From the NCBI GenBank assembly GCA_037043455.1, contig JAWPHD010010318.1, positions 30,948-94,947 on the forward strand: 64,000 nt of DNA, read 5' to 3'. This DNA comes from Cyrtodaria siliqua. Taxonomy: Eukaryota; Mollusca; Bivalvia; Adapedonta; Hiatellidae. Each line of letters opens with the position of its first letter. Within the stretch, counting starts at the first letter, position 1. The notes under the pieces are model-generated. The model searched no databases. It was not told the DNA's origin and saw only the letters and a list, made by a program, of their open reading frames with translations. The translations under genes and the position numbers were made by a program. Positions 35,309 to 46,493 of this stretch are shown here, one piece after another.

Positions 35309-37230
35309 AAACGCTAGATGTTAATATGGCCCCTGAGGATAGTACTAATTCTAGCTGTTTATATTGCCCCTAAGGACATTACTAAGCTGTTGATATTGCC
35401 CCGGAGGATAGTTATAACGCCAGCTGTTGATATTGCCCCTTAAGATAGCACTAACGCTAGCTTTTGATATTGACCCTAAGGACAGTACTAACGCCAGCTG
35501 TTGATATTTCCCCTTAGGATAGTCCTAAACCTAGCTGTTGATATTGCCCCTTAGAACAGTAATAACGCTATCTGTTGATATGGCCCCTGAGGATAGTACT
35601 AATTCTAGGTGTTGATATAGCCCCTTAGGACATTATTAAGCTGTTGATATTGCCCCTGAGGAGAGTAATAAACGTAGCTGTTGATATTGCCCCTAAGAAC
35701 AGTACTAACGCCAGCTGTTGATATGGCCCCTGAGAACAGTACTAACACCAGCTGTTGATATTGACCCTTAGGACAGTACTATCGCTAGCTGGTGATATTG
35801 CCTCTAGGGACGGTACTAAACCTAGATGTTGATATGGCCCCTGAGGACAGTACTAAAGACAGCTGTTGATATTGTCCCTTAAGATGGTACTAAACCAAGC
35901 TGTTGATATGGCCCCAGAGGACAATACTAACGTCAGCTGTTGATATTGCCCCTTAGATAGAACTAACCCTAGCTGTTGATATTGACCCTGAGGACAGTAC
36001 TAAAACTAGCAGTTGATATGCCCCGGAGGAAGGTACTAACGTCAGCTGTTGATATTGTCCCTTAAGATAGAACCAACCTTAGATATTACCCCTGGGGACA
36101 GTAAGAAACCTAGCTTTGATATAGTACCTGGGGACAGTACTAACGCTAGCTGTTGATACTGCCCCTATTGACGGTACTAAAACTAGCTGTTGATATGGCC
36201 CAGAGGACAGAACTAATCCTAGCTGTTTATATTGCCTATGAGGACAGTATTAACGCCAACTGCTGATATTGCCCCTGAGGACAGTACTAACGCCAGCTGT
36301 TGATATTGCCCCTTAAGATGGTACTAACGCTAGCTGTTGATATTGCCCCTAAGGACAGTAATAACGCCAGCTGTTGATATTGACCGGTAGGACAGTACTA
36401 TCGCTAGCTGCTGATATTGCCCCTTAGGACAGTATTAAAACTGTAGTTGATATGGACCCAGAGGACAGTACTAACGCTGGCTGATGATATTGCCACTGAG
36501 GACAATACCAACGCAGTCAGTTGATATTGCCATTGAGGACAGTACTAACGCCAACTGCTGATATTGCCCCTAAGGACGGTACAGACACCAGCTGTTGATA
36601 CTGACCGATAGGACAGTACTATCGCTAGCTGTTGATACTGCCCCTATGGACGGTACTGAAACTAGCTGTTCATATGGCCACAGAGGACAGTACTAACGTC
36701 AGCTGTTGATATTGTCCCTTAAGATAGAACTAACCCTAGCTGTTGATATTGCCCCTGGGGACAGTAATAAACCTAGCTGTTGATATAGCACCTGAGGACA
36801 GTACTAACGCCAGCTGTTGATATTGGCCCTTAGGACAGTACTATCGCTAGCTGTTGATACTGTCCCTAGGAACGGTACTAAAATTAGCTGTTGATATGGC
36901 CCCAGAGGACAATACTAAACCTAGCTGTGTTTATGGCCTCTGAGGACAGTACTAACACTAACTGCTGATATTGCCCCTAAGGACGGTACAAACGCCAGAT
37001 GTTGATATTGACCGATGGCTGTTGATACTGCCCCTATGGACGGTACTAAAACTAGCTGTTGATATGGCCACAGAGGACAGTACTAACGCTATCTGTTGAT
37101 ATTGCCCCTTAGGATAGTACTATCGCTAGATTCAGATAATATCCCTATGGATGTTTAAACGCTGGCTGTTGATATTCCCGTGAGGTCAGTTCTTACGTCA
37201 GCTGTTGATATTGCCCATGAGGACACCACC

Positions 37231-38922
37231 ACAAATGTCCCTAATATATTTTTTCCAATGAATTAGACACGTGTCTTTAATTCGACCGAATTACATTACG
37301 CGGTCCGAGTATTAACTTTTATACCCATCTAACCCCGTCTCCAAGAAGTGAAAACGGGGTTGGCTGGGGTATGGAATAAAACCTTAATTTTGGCTTTAAA
37401 AAAGTGTATATTGTAAAATTAAAACATTTAATAGGTAATTGTAAACAGGTTATTGCGTTATTTCAGTAAAACATGTTTTTAAACGTGTTTTATTGTCAAA
37501 AATATCCGTTATAAAATCCTGCTAATATAAGCTTTCCCATCGCTTAATGGTATTAAGGCGGGACCACGTAATGAGGGACACGTGTGCGTAATTCGGTCTG
37601 GCTCAAATAAGGTTCCACAGACCACTTTGTATAGCACTGATCATGGAGGTATATTACCTTTGATTTTCAATATATGTTTGCATAGGCCTTGAGCCAGGAC
37701 CCAAAATTTTCGATATTGTTACCAACTCAAGGGACAAATTATACCATCACTTTTTGAAAAGAGCAATGTATAGATTACATTTTTCCATGATAGCAATCTG
37801 GAACAGGTAGCTTATATAAAAAAAATCGAACATTAATAGGTTATCATTGTAGCACTTTCATATAAGTTTTTGATGTTCATTTTTGAATGTCATGCTTGTG
37901 TGAATAATTATTGATGTACTTTTTAAAGATGTGCTTAAGTTTACAATTCATTGAGTTACATAAAGCGTAAATAAGCTCTTTTTTAGCACTGAATTCAGTT
38001 TAAAATCTCTATTTTGCTTCAAATTAGAAGTCAATTTACCCCACCCACTATTGACACATTTTTATGCATTTAGATTAGTTAATATTTTTTACAATATATG
38101 TGTAAACTTGTAAGAATCAGTAATTTACAACCTTTCTACATGATTTAAATAATATAATATGAATAAGGGATTGTTATGATATATTGATGAAATGAAGTAC
38201 TAAGCAATGTTCATGGCATTGTACATATGTGTTCAGTAAGCCTGATAAGTTGAGACATATGCCAAACTGGAAGTATAAGTAACTGCAACATAAAGAGTAT
38301 TAACATGTTCTAATACACACATATATTGCACAGACGACACATAGTCCAAAGAATTCTAGATAAAGATAATGTGCGGTTTAACGTGTTTTTTTAACAAAAG
38401 TCTTTTTTAGGTGTATGCGTCATGGCAATACTTATTATGATTACACATTTGGATTATGTATTACACATAAATACATGAATTAAACATTGCATATTGCAAC
38501 GCAAAATCTTAGAAGTTATTTTAATACTTTTTAATTACAATTTATGCATATTTTAAGGATTTTTAAACCTGAATTACCCCACCCATATACAACACAATGA
38601 ATAATTCTGCATATGACACGTAAAAATAGTAATATATGCATTTGCACGAACCATTTTTGTGTTACTGAAAAAAGAATAGACGAAGATGAATTGATTTGAA
38701 TTGGGGTTTTACGGCGCACCAACACAAACATGTTATATGGCGCCAACAGGAATGAACATTCGACCCGGCTCACTCTTCCTTAACATCTAGATAACAATTT
38801 GCACAATGTGCCCAGAACCTTCTTGCCTGCAGAACTTCAGAGTTGCTGCAAATTCTGAAGTAAACACTCCGTTTTTCGCTGGAGCCACGATCAATGCCGC
38901 CGCTGAAGTAGCACGTGCTATT
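37231..38922 (+). repeat. 1.65-kb duplicated block, forward copy
   Basis: The reverse complement of this block is at 44,648-46,300 with few differences, and its outer third recurs at 62,276-62,920. It includes the hairpin-forming 'ccccgtctccaagaagtgaa' plus 'aacgggg' (about 37,333) and paired words 'gggacacgtgt'/'aattcggtc'. A SINE-like piece ends it (about 38,690-38,910, minus). An 80-codon minus-strand frame (38,531-38,773) is repeated in the inverted copy with one residue changed; this reflects the recent duplication, and I see no sign that it is coding. Confidence 0.9.
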
Positions 38923-39120
38923 TGTTAGTAATGGTGCAGTTGTTACAATATCACCTGCTTAGGATATGTATCTAAACATACGTTATGATGTTCTCCGTAC
39001 TTGATTTAGAGTATGAAATTAACCTAGGATAGTAAGCATTAATCCTACTTTTGCGCATGCAAGTGCAAGTGGAATGATTATTACCTAAAAAAGAAGGTGT
39101 ATTGCCAATGAAGAGAGAGA

Positions 39121-39177
39121 GGGAGTGTGTGTGGGGGCGGGGAGTGGGGGGGGGGGGGTGGGGGTGGGGGGAGGTGG
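39121..39177. repeat. G-rich tract, potential G-quadruplex
   Basis: More than 50 bases that are almost all G on the plus strand, with runs of up to 13 G separated by single T or A. Several quadruplex arrangements are possible. Confidence 0.85.
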
Positions 39178-39189
39178 ATATATTATATA

Positions 39190-39402
39190 GGCATTTAGGA
39201 ACCTGCCCTACTGACGAATAGACACCTATGTTTCTTTAACATGATGAGATAAAAAAACAAGCGATACACGGGATCGCCTGGTTTACGTCCCAATCCGAGA
39301 ACACACCGACAAAATTTACTAGCTCCGGTGAGGCTTGAACCAGGGTCCTCTGAATTTAAAGTCCCCCGTGCTATCCACTGCATCAACAGGATGTATGCGA
39401 TC
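39190..39402 (-). mobile_element. tRNA-derived SINE
   Basis: On the minus strand 'ttgatgcagtggatagcacg' (A-box) is followed by 'ccctggttcaagcctcacc' (B-box with one change). The body 'tcggattgggacgtaaacca' plus 'ggcgatcccgtgtatcgc' follows, a typical SINE middle part, down to about 39,200. It differs from the SINE in satellite 1. Confidence 0.65.
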
Positions 39403-39939
39403 AAGCAGTATGACTGCATTAAAGTACATACAACTAACATGTTAATCCTTCATAAAGGTTATATCCAAGAAGCTGGGTTCACAACGGTCTCTCTTATCTA
39501 GCAAGTTAGCACCAAGTTCATGTGTGTCGAGTTGCAATATGCCTGCAAGCCTTATATATGCCCAGCTCATTGTTGTTTTGATAAACTTGGCAATTAATGC
39601 CTTGGGATAAAACAGGACAATTAAGAAACACCTAAAAATCGACAGTTAAACCGTAAAATGCCTTTTCTTTTTCTTTCTGTTTTTTTTTTTGCAATTTGTT
39701 GAAAATGCAGTGGTCTACTTTGTGATTTTAGTTCGTGGATTTATTCAATATGCGATTTGTAAACATGGTTAAGTCTTCATAATGGAATACCTTATCAAAA
39801 GTCACATTCTCTGTATATTTCAGTTCGCTTCAAATGATTTTATGAAAAGTGTACAACTTCAAACCATAAATAAGAGACCCACTCGCCTTGTCTCAAAGTG
39901 CTCTCATGTTTTAAGAAACAACAACAATTTCTTTATATA
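39403..39939. other. No gene recognised
   Basis: Unassigned AT-rich sequence between a SINE and the 165-bp repeats. Confidence 0.45.
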
Positions 39940-40830
39940 AATCTGTGAAACTGTGACCCCCGTAGAGGCCATATTTGACCCCATTGTCGCCATTTGAACA
40001 AACTAGGTAGAGGATTATAAGCTTATGGTGCATGCGAACTATTATTTAGCTTTTGAAATATCAGAGAAGCTGTTTGAATATGTTTTCCTATATAATTCAA
40101 TGTTATAGTGTGAACCCCGGGACAGGGCAAAATTTGATTCCAGGCTTGATTCAAGGGACACCAATTAAAATTATTTGGTACAGGACAATAATCTTAAGCT
40201 ACATGTAGCTTATAACACCTCTAGCTCTTGTCGTTTCAGAGAAGATGTTTATAGACGTTCCTACATAACTCTATGTAAATATGTGACCCCACGGGACCGG
40301 GAGAAATTTGACCATAAGATCACCATTTTAACAAAATAAATTGGTAGATATCGATACTCTTATGCTACATTCATCGTATTAGACCTCTAGCTCTTGTAGC
40401 ATCAGAAAAAAAGAATATTTTTATGGACTTTCCTATATAACTCTTTGTAAAACTTTAACCCCAGAACTGGGCCATAGTTGGACACAGAGTCACGATTTGA
40501 ACAAAAGTGACCCATGTGGCGGAGCCAGATATGACCCCAGGGTCAACATTTTAACAAACTTGCTAGTGGATCATAAGCTTATGCTTCATGCATAATATGG
40601 GACCTCTAGCTCTTACAGTTTTAGAGTAAATCATTTATTTTTTAAAGATTTCCTATATAACTGTATGAAAAAATGTTACCCCCGGGGCTGGGCCATATTT
40701 GACCCTGGGGTCGCTATTTTATAAATACTTCGTGGAGGACCCTAAATGTATAATACATGCAAAATATTAGACCTGTAGCTCTTCTAGTTTCAGCGAAACG
40801 ATATTTTTTAAAGAAACAAGAGTTTTGCTT
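39940..40830. repeat. Degenerate tandem repeat of about 165 bp, five to six units
   Basis: Each unit carries 'gaccccgggg..gggccatat' then 'ttgaccccagggtc.ccatt', 'tgaacaaact.ggtagag', 'agcttatgctacatgc', 'gacctctagctcttgtag' and 'ttcctatataactctatgta'. Unit starts are near 39,955, 40,115, 40,278, 40,445, 40,510 (partial) and 40,677. It is a dispersed repeat with local tandem amplification, of a type frequent in mollusc DNA. No intact frame. Confidence 0.8.
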
Positions 40831-40989
40831 AAAAGGGGGAGATAACTGTAATAACAGGAATCAGTTACACTGTTCACACTGCTATCATGGATTTTTTGTT
40901 TATCTACAAGGTACTCAATAACATGGTGGTACTAGTAAGAATTTGTCCCTTGAGATGGTAACAAAAAAGTGTATGGCTCACGGTCTAAT

Positions 40990-41344
40990 ACTAGTATCAT
41001 TAAATGAACTAGTTTAAACTATCGGTTAAGAATGTCTTCATTTCCTTATGTTGGTATCATTGGTATGTGTGATGCTTGGTGCTATTATATATGTCCTACT
41101 ACAGTTATATGTTGCCTTTCACTTATAGAGATATAATTCATTAATTGTTTATTAGAAGCAATGTCTCATTACTTTCCCGATTACAGAAAAAGTAGTCTCT
41201 GGTTCAAGAATCAATAACATTGTGATTAAACATGAATGTTGTATTTAATTATTTATTTAGTTTTATTTATCTTTATGTATGTATATATGAAAGTATGTAT
41301 GTGTGAAAGTATGTATGTGTGTGTGTATGTGTGTATGTGCGCGC

Positions 41345-41384
<40 letters not shown>

Positions 41385-41944
41385 ACGTGCGTAAGTGCGT
41401 CCGTGCGTAAGTGCGTGCGTGCTTCTATGTCTCAGCGTAGTTACGGGTCTGACACAATGTTATTTATTTGATCTTTGGAGATTGGAGCCCGATATTTATA
41501 TTTAGATATCGCTGGTACATTTGCAATTGCTTTTGTTTTCTATACTTAATTTTCGATTCGGTGGTCCCACTACTCCGGTCGATAAAAGGCTATGGGTACT
41601 GTTTAACCACTCATAGGATATGTTGTCTGCTTTTTAATTGAGTCTTTCGGCTGTTACTTTTGATACGCAGGCTTCATAACCTCTGGAGCAACTAAATTCC
41701 ATCTTGTTTATTTTTCCCTTCGGGGCATACAGTTGTGTTAGATACTGGGACGGTATATACTATTGTTTTATGAATATTAAGTTCTGCTATACCCGGCACT
41801 AGAGTGAGTGAGCGGTAGCTAGCATATTTCACTACTGTCCATGAACAATCAAACTGAGACAGCAATATTGCATATGTATCGTGTTCTGTCGTTTCCAAAG
41901 GTCTACTCTCATACTATTTTAAGTTACATAACGCAGCAGTCGCA
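40990..41944 (+). repeat. Duplicated block, forward copy (inverted partner at 61,310-62,275)
   Basis: The sequence from 'ggtctaatactagtatcatt' to 'aagttacataacgcag' is present in reverse complement at 61,310-62,275, including the TG microsatellite and 'ggttcaagaatcaataacat'. The copies differ by scattered substitutions and small gaps. No gene seen. Confidence 0.85.
41275..41412. repeat. (TG)n/(CG)n microsatellite
   Basis: 'gtatgtatgtgtgaaagtat' grades into a TATG/TGTG run, an 8-bp 'gcgcgcgc', about 36 bp of pure TG and then 'gcgtaagtgcgt' repeats. Alternating purine-pyrimidine makes it Z-DNA prone. The mirror copy is at 61,800-61,980. Confidence 0.92.
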
Positions 41945-44600
41945 TACATGCGTCGACCATGACAATGCATTGTGTGATGGTATTATCACATAATGCGTAC
42001 AGGTCACATATTGCGTATTGAATTTGACGCATTATATGAATAATCATATTCTTCATTTTTCTCCACAGATATAAATGTGTTCTGATCAGTACTTAGGAAT
42101 ATTAATTTAAAAATATATATTAAAAACTTATATGCTTAATAGTTGTCAAATACTTTTTAACTAGTAACATATACAGATGATCTTGAAACTCACCTATGAA
42201 ATTATACAAATTGTCATTAACTGAAAAATATTGTGTGTATTTCATATACATGTTTATATGTATGTACTATTTGCATGTGAACTGTTGGGCGTAATGCCTT
42301 ATGTTTGAATAAAATATCTATCTGTGAATAATCATATTCACCTACTGTTTAAAAATAAATTTCTGTATACCGAATTTAGTTCAGTAGAAGGTATTAGTGC
42401 ATAATTCCCTCCTGTACCAGACGGTGCATATCAGTTTACAAAAGAAATAGGATGGCTCTGTCATCCGTTAATTTCTTTTTAAAACAGTAGTCAAATTTGA
42501 GTATACATACAGAGGAGAAGCCGTATAAGCGACAAAAGTTAAGATATTCAGTTATTTTTCGATTAAAAATATTTAGTAATAATGTCTAGGTGATGAGAGA
42601 GATGTATATACTGTCCTTTAAGTTTCCGCATAGCACTAGTTACTCATTTTAGTAAAGTATAAGTTATTTCTGCCTAATTGACTCCTATACCACCCGATGT
42701 ATATGTGTATACAGGAGAAATACCATTTTCTGATTAGCATGGATATGAGTATATATATATATATATATGTCCATGGTTTTATGTACTAAATAATGCTTGA
42801 TAAGAACTTGTTTTCTTATTGTACTACCCATTACCCATTAATCGTGGATATGTATGTGTATGCCCTTTTTGACGTGTGTGAAGCTAATTCGTATTTCCAA
42901 TGAAGTTACTACTTCCTAGTTAGAAGATACTAGTGCATTGGAATCAACTGCTATATAAGCCGATAAATATGAATATAAAGGAGAAATAATATATTCTATC
43001 ATTTAACGAAAGAAAAACGTAATACATGTGACTTAGTTGGCTTTTCTCCTGCATGAATAGACACAATCGCCTACTGTTTAACATAATTATACGTAACGGA
43101 TGCTAGAGACAACTCTCACATCGCCTAGACAATATCACTTACTGTTTTTAAAAACAAAAGAGTCATTTAGCTTAATTATAACCTCTTTCTTCTATAATAT
43201 AGGTTTATTTGGAAGAACATGATTTCTTAAGTACATGTGAATTCACGAATAATATGTTACCTTATCAAACCACGTACACGTGCATTGGGAATCAACACGT
43301 AATATAAGCAAAATATTCATGCAGGGTATATGAGGATGGAGAGGGGCATACTCTGCCCATCCTTTTCAGATTAGGGGGAGAGGTGCTGACCCAGTCAGTT
43401 CCTAATTTTTGATACTGCACGTACTCAAATCCATTTATCATGACAACGTCGTTTCCAAGGAAAGCTCTACGTGTATTTTGCGTCACTGAGTAATACATAA
43501 TTTCATCAAGATCTATAATGAGCTCATGGGACTGTTCAACGGCTTAAAATCTCCATCGAATGAGGGAACACATTTCACAGTACCTTGCCCTAATAATTAA
43601 CGGTCAACTAAAGCTCTCATTTAGAAAAAAACATAAAGGTAGGATAAACGAAAAGACAACTATGCATACACATACATACTGGTGAGAAACCGTTTAATAT
43701 TAAATAACACAATTTATGAATATATTGTCCCTTTCGCGTATCAAGGAAGTGACCTAATTAGTTTAATTAACCGTTCAGGAGTTTACTGACGCTAGCTGTT
43801 GATATTGTCTTTAAGTACAGTACTGAAGCAATGGAAACTAGTAGGTGATATTTTCGCAGAGTTTAGTATTAACCGTATCCGATTTTTTTCACTGAGGACA
43901 GTACTGACACATGAGTTAAAAGAATACAATTATTATATTAAAACAGATCATTAAAACAAACTGCCGCTTAATTGCCCTACCTTCTTCTGGTTTTATAAAC
44001 TACCAGCAGGTTTATGTTTGCATACAAGCATTTTATTTCTTACTTAAATATTGTGACTTGCGGAATACTCTTGTTATATTCTTAGTGATATTATCCAAGC
44101 ATGTTCACATGTACAGGTGTTCAACACATAAATTGAGCAATCTTTTCGGGAAGGGTGGGTGAATGCGGGTGGGGGTGGGGTGGGGGTGAGTAAGGGTCGG
44201 GGGTGGAATACTCTGCCCATCACTCTCGGATTTCATTTGCGGCATACACACTGGTGAGAAACTGTTTAAGATTAAATATCACAGGTTATGAATATATCGT
44301 CACTTTCGAGTATCAAGGAAGTGACCGAAGTAATTTAGTTTGTCATTAAGAACTTTACTGACGCTATCTGTTGATATTGTCCTAGAGCACAGTAATGAGC
44401 GATGGAAGCTAGCAGGTGATAGTATTGCAGAGTTTAGTACTGACTGTATCCTTTTTTTTGCCCTGAGGACAGTATTGTCATATGATTTAAAACAATATAA
44501 TTATTATATTAAAGCTGATCATTATTATATTAAAGCTGATCATATAAAATAGCCTATTGCTTTATAGCATACCTTTTTTCTGGCCTGAAGAAAGTTATTT
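41945..44600 (+). repeat. Flank module, forward copy 2, with C2H2 linker remnants
   Basis: Same set of pieces as 25.8-28.8 kb. Linker codons: HTEEKPYK (42,506-42,529), HTGEKPF (43,675-43,695) and HTGEKLFK (44,247-44,270). After the last, 'aagattaaatatcacagg' reads FKIKYHR, where a finger would have FKCKYC, so both zinc cysteines are replaced. Each of the last two is followed by satellite-1 monomers with 'ctgttgatattgtc' and by a 'gcgatggaagctagcaggtg' word. Also holds a G-rich stretch (44,160-44,205) and a direct duplication of 'attattatattaaagctgatc' near 44,500-44,540. Confidence 0.7.
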
Positions 44601-44647
44601 CTTCGTCGACGCCATGTGGTTCCCGGGCAAGAATATATTGTTTCAGG

Positions 44648-46300
44648 TGCTACTTCAGTGGTGGCATTGATCGTGGCTCCAGCGAAAAATGGAGTGTTTA
44701 CTAGAGAATTTCCAGCAACTCTGAAGTTCTGCAGGCAAGAAGGTTCTGGACACATTGTGCAAATTTTTATCTAGATGTTAATGAAGAGTGAGCCGGGTCG
44801 AATGTTCATTCCTGTTGGCGCCATATAACATGTTTGTGTTGGTGCGCCGTAAAACCCCAATTCAAATCAATTCATCTTCGTCTATTCTTTTTTCAGTAAC
44901 ACAAAAATGGTTCGTGCAAATGCATATATTACTATTTTTACGTGTCATATGCAGAATTATTCATTGTGTTGTATATGGGTGGGGTAATTCAGGTGTAAAA
45001 ATCCTTAAAATATGCATAAATTGTAATTAAAAAGTATTAAAATAACTTTTAAGATTTTGCGTTGCAATATGCAATGTTTAGATCATGTATTTATGTGTAA
45101 TACATAATCCAAATGTGTAATCATAATAAGTATTGCCATGACGCATACACCTAAAAAAGACTTTTGTTAAAAAAACCACATTAAACCGCACATTTCCTTT
45201 ATCTAGAATTCTTTGGACTATGTGTCGTCTGTGCAATATATGTGTGTATCAGAACATGCTAATACTATTTATGTTGCAGTTACTTGGCATATGTCTCAAC
45301 TTATCAGGCTTACTGAACACATATGTGCAATGCCATGAACATTGCTTAGTACTTCATTTCATCAATATATCATAACAATCCTTTATTCATATTATATTAT
45401 TTAAATCATGTAGAAAGGTTGTAAATTACTGATTCTTACAAGTTTACACATATATTGTAAAAAATATTAACTAAACTAAATGCATAAAAATGTGTCAATA
45501 GTGGGTGGGCTAAATTGACTTCTAATTTGAAGCAAAATAGAGATTTTAAACTGATTTCAGTGCTAAAAAAGAGCTTATTTACGCTTTATGTAACTCAATG
45601 AATTGTAAACTTAAGCACATCTTTAAAAAGTACATCAATAATTATTCACACAAGCATGACATTCAAAAATGAACATCAAAAACTTATATGAAAGTGCTAG
45701 AATGATAACCTATTAATGTTCGATTTTTTTTTATATAAGCTACCTGTTCCAGATTGCTATCATGGAAAAATGTAATATATATACATTGCTCTTTTCAAAA
45801 AGTGATGGTAGAATTTGTCCCTTGAGTTGGTAACAATATCGAAAATTTTGGGTCCTGGCTCAAGGCCTATATATGCAAACATATATTGAAAATCAAAGGT
45901 AATATACCTCCCATGATCAGTGCTATACAAAGTGGTCTGTGGAACCTTATTTGAGCCAGACCGAATTACGACCACGTGTCCCTCATTACGTGGTCCCGCC
46001 TTAATACCATTAAGCGATGGGAAAGCTTATATTAGCAGGATGTTTAAAAACATGTTTTACTGAAATAACGCAATAACCTGTTTACAATTACCTATTAAAT
46101 GTTTTAATTTTACAATATACACTTTTTTAAAGCCAAAATTAAGGTTTTATTCCATACCCCAGCCAACCCCGTTTTCACTTCTTGGAGACGGGGTAAGATG
46201 GGTATGAAAGTTGATACTCGGACCGCGTAATGTAATTCGGTCGAATTAAGGACACGTGTCTAATTCATTGAAAAAAACATATTAGGGACACATGTGGTCC
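44648..46300 (-). repeat. 1.65-kb duplicated block, inverted copy
   Basis: Reverse complement of 37,231-38,922, read from 'gtgctacttcagtggtggca' to the 'aattaaggacacgtgtctaa' end. Differences are few: for example 'ggctaaattgac' against 'ggggtaaattgac', and a deletion near 46,040 removing part of 'ttataacggatatttttg'. The two copies are separated by 5.7 kb and could pair as a stem. The satellite-1 array that follows is also inverted relative to 28.8-37.2 kb, so block and array were inverted together. Confidence 0.9.
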
Positions 46301-46493
46301 AAGTGCGATGCATGTACTCATCAACCGTATTACGTACACAAGTGAACAATTGTATTTGTGCTTTATAAATACACGAGTTATTTAAGTATCACCAGAATGG
46401 TGGTATTCTATTTTTGTCACTAGGTAGCTACATAACTATCTAGATATTTGTAACGGTTTATCTAGATAACTACAAAATATTTAGATGTCTATC
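46301..46493. repeat. Junction sequence between block and satellite 1
   Basis: About 190 bp including 'cgtattacgtacacaagtga', 'atcaccagaatggtggtatt' and the near-palindromic 'tatctagataactacaaaat'. It recurs at about 62,720-62,924 in the same context but is absent from the 37.2-kb junction, which joins satellite and block directly. Confidence 0.75.

Larger units (their letters stand above)
28781..37230 (+). repeat. Satellite 1, 37-bp unit, forward array of about 8.4 kb
   Basis: Unit 'gttgatattgcccctgagga' plus 'cagtactaacgctagct' (37 bp), roughly 220 copies, diverged. Length is not a multiple of three, so no long frames. The left part (to about 30.3 kb) is the most diverged. The right part shows higher-order structure: a distinctive block at about 30,348 returns at about 33,900, and a 207-bp SINE inserted at 31,665 returns at 35,102. 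Blocks of about 3.4-3.5 kb were therefore duplicated. Variant monomers ('gatatggcccctgaggacag', 'actatcgctagctgctgata') alternate. The array ends at about 37,230, where the 1.65-kb block begins. Confidence 0.96.

Noticed and set aside
28781..37230. CRISPR array
   Set aside because: Short regular repeats, but contiguous diverged monomers without unique spacers, and the context is eukaryotic.
38531..38773. 80-codon frame conserved at 38,531-38,773 (-) and 44,788-45,030 (+)
   Set aside because: It lies in a recently duplicated block that is equally conserved outside the frame, it overlaps a SINE-like piece, and it has no domain.
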